A stretch of 5,169 bases of DNA from contig JBHLJZ010000176.1 of NCBI GenBank assembly GCA_048887165.1, forward strand, positions 1 through 5,169, in the 5' to 3' direction. Within the stretch, counting starts at the first letter, position 1, and each line of letters starts with the position of its first letter. This DNA comes from SOKP01 sp048887165. GTDB taxonomy: Archaea; Asgardarchaeota; Lokiarchaeia; Sigyniarchaeales; SOKP01. The position numbers were made by a program, and so were the translations under genes. Below, piece after piece: positions 4,813-5,169 of this stretch. The notes beneath the pieces were generated by a model, which saw nothing but the letters and a program-made list of their open reading frames with translations, was not told the origin of the DNA and made no database searches.

Positions 4813-5169
4813 TAAAATAAATAGGAATAATAGATAGGATTATTAATACTCCAGAAATCATTACTACAATAGTAGTTTCAATATAGGTATACAGATAAGT
4901 TCCAATGGGTATATAGACGATACTAGCTAATATACTAAACACAGTAATTAATTGATAATAAAAAACTTTACCTTGAGCGATTTCCATCTTAAAAGGAATT
5001 AATTTTATTAAAAAGAGCCCAGATATAAAAAAATAAGCTCCGTAAAATAACAGAAATAATGAAAAATCAGTAAAAGGTGCGATGAATAAAATTATCCCTA
5101 TAATAAAAGTTGTTATAAGTAAAGTTTTTTTACAATTAAGATTTTTCAGAAAAATCCCACCTATAAAAT
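4784..5169 (-). CDS. C-terminal part of a probable MFS-like membrane transporter (5'-partial)
   Basis: An ATG at 4987 would give only 67 residues, but the same frame stays open without a stop from 4987 to the right edge. At least 127 residues are therefore visible and the gene starts outside the window. Hydrophobic segments in the visible part are roughly residues 21-35 (L-T-T-F-I-I-G-I-I-L), 39-58 (L-F-L-L-F-Y-G-A-Y-F-F), 71-95 (Q-L-I-T-V-F-S-I-L-A) and 98-118 (T-T-I-V-V-M-I-S-G-V), with a short tail ending F-R-I-N-N. A G-G-I-F-L-K-N-L-N-C-K-K loop precedes the first. Four closely spaced helices after a short basic loop look like the last four helices (9-12) of a major facilitator superfamily transporter. 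No diagnostic motif is visible, so another polytopic family is possible. The substrate is unknown. Confidence 0.65.
   Translation of the reverse strand, partial: FIGGIFLKNLNCKKTLLITTFIIGIILFIAPFTDFSLFLLFYGAYFFISGLFLIKLIPFKMEIAQGKVFYYQLITVFSILASIVYIPIGTYLYTYIETTIVVMISGVLIILSIIPIYFISPNFRINN

Noticed and set aside
1..5169. CRISPR array, insertion sequence or prophage remnant
   Set aside because: There are no regularly spaced repeats, no transposase or integrase frame and no terminal inverted repeats; codon use is uniform across the genes.

Overview
The window is AT-rich (roughly 28-30% G+C by eye), gene-dense and intron-free, and it is archaeal. The clearest marker is a full-length transcription factor B (TFB, the TFIIB homologue) on the minus strand at 2877-3764. 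BRE/TATA-like promoters and apparently leaderless starts agree with this. The overall look (very low G+C, lineage-specific small membrane proteins, an Flp-type pilin and a dynactin p27-like left-handed beta-helix protein) suggests an Asgard archaeon of the Lokiarchaeia kind. That placement is inference; the sequence shows only 'archaeon'.

Layout. Positions 1-341 (+) hold the end of a small putative DNA-binding protein (ribbon-helix-helix-like N-terminus, winged-helix-like C-terminus) that probably starts before the window. A hairpin-rich convergent terminator follows. Two minus-strand genes come next: a 69-aa Flp-type prepilin (415-624) and a HIT nucleotide hydrolase (701-1117). A divergent AT-rich spacer leads to two plus-strand genes: a NIF3/DUF34-family protein (1254-2078) and a left-handed beta-helix protein of the gamma-carbonic-anhydrase superfamily (2229-2810). 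The second converges on TFB across a short poly-T/poly-A terminator. Upstream of TFB is a 264-nt spacer with a textbook BRE+TATA box far from the start codon. Then come two more minus-strand membrane proteins: a 202-aa protein of unknown function (4029-4637) and the C-terminal part of a probable MFS-like transporter (4784 to the right edge), whose frame is open to the end of the window.

Functional reading. I see no single pathway; the genes look like housekeeping and accessory genes in mostly single-gene units. The most striking theme is that the two consecutive plus-strand genes both belong to metalloprotein families and both have lost every usual metal ligand while keeping the fold signatures. 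For the beta-helix protein, the replacement pattern and the C-terminal helix resemble the non-catalytic eukaryotic dynactin subunit p27 (DCTN6) more than an active carbonic anhydrase. I consider this the best lead in the window. The orphan Flp-type pilin is the second.
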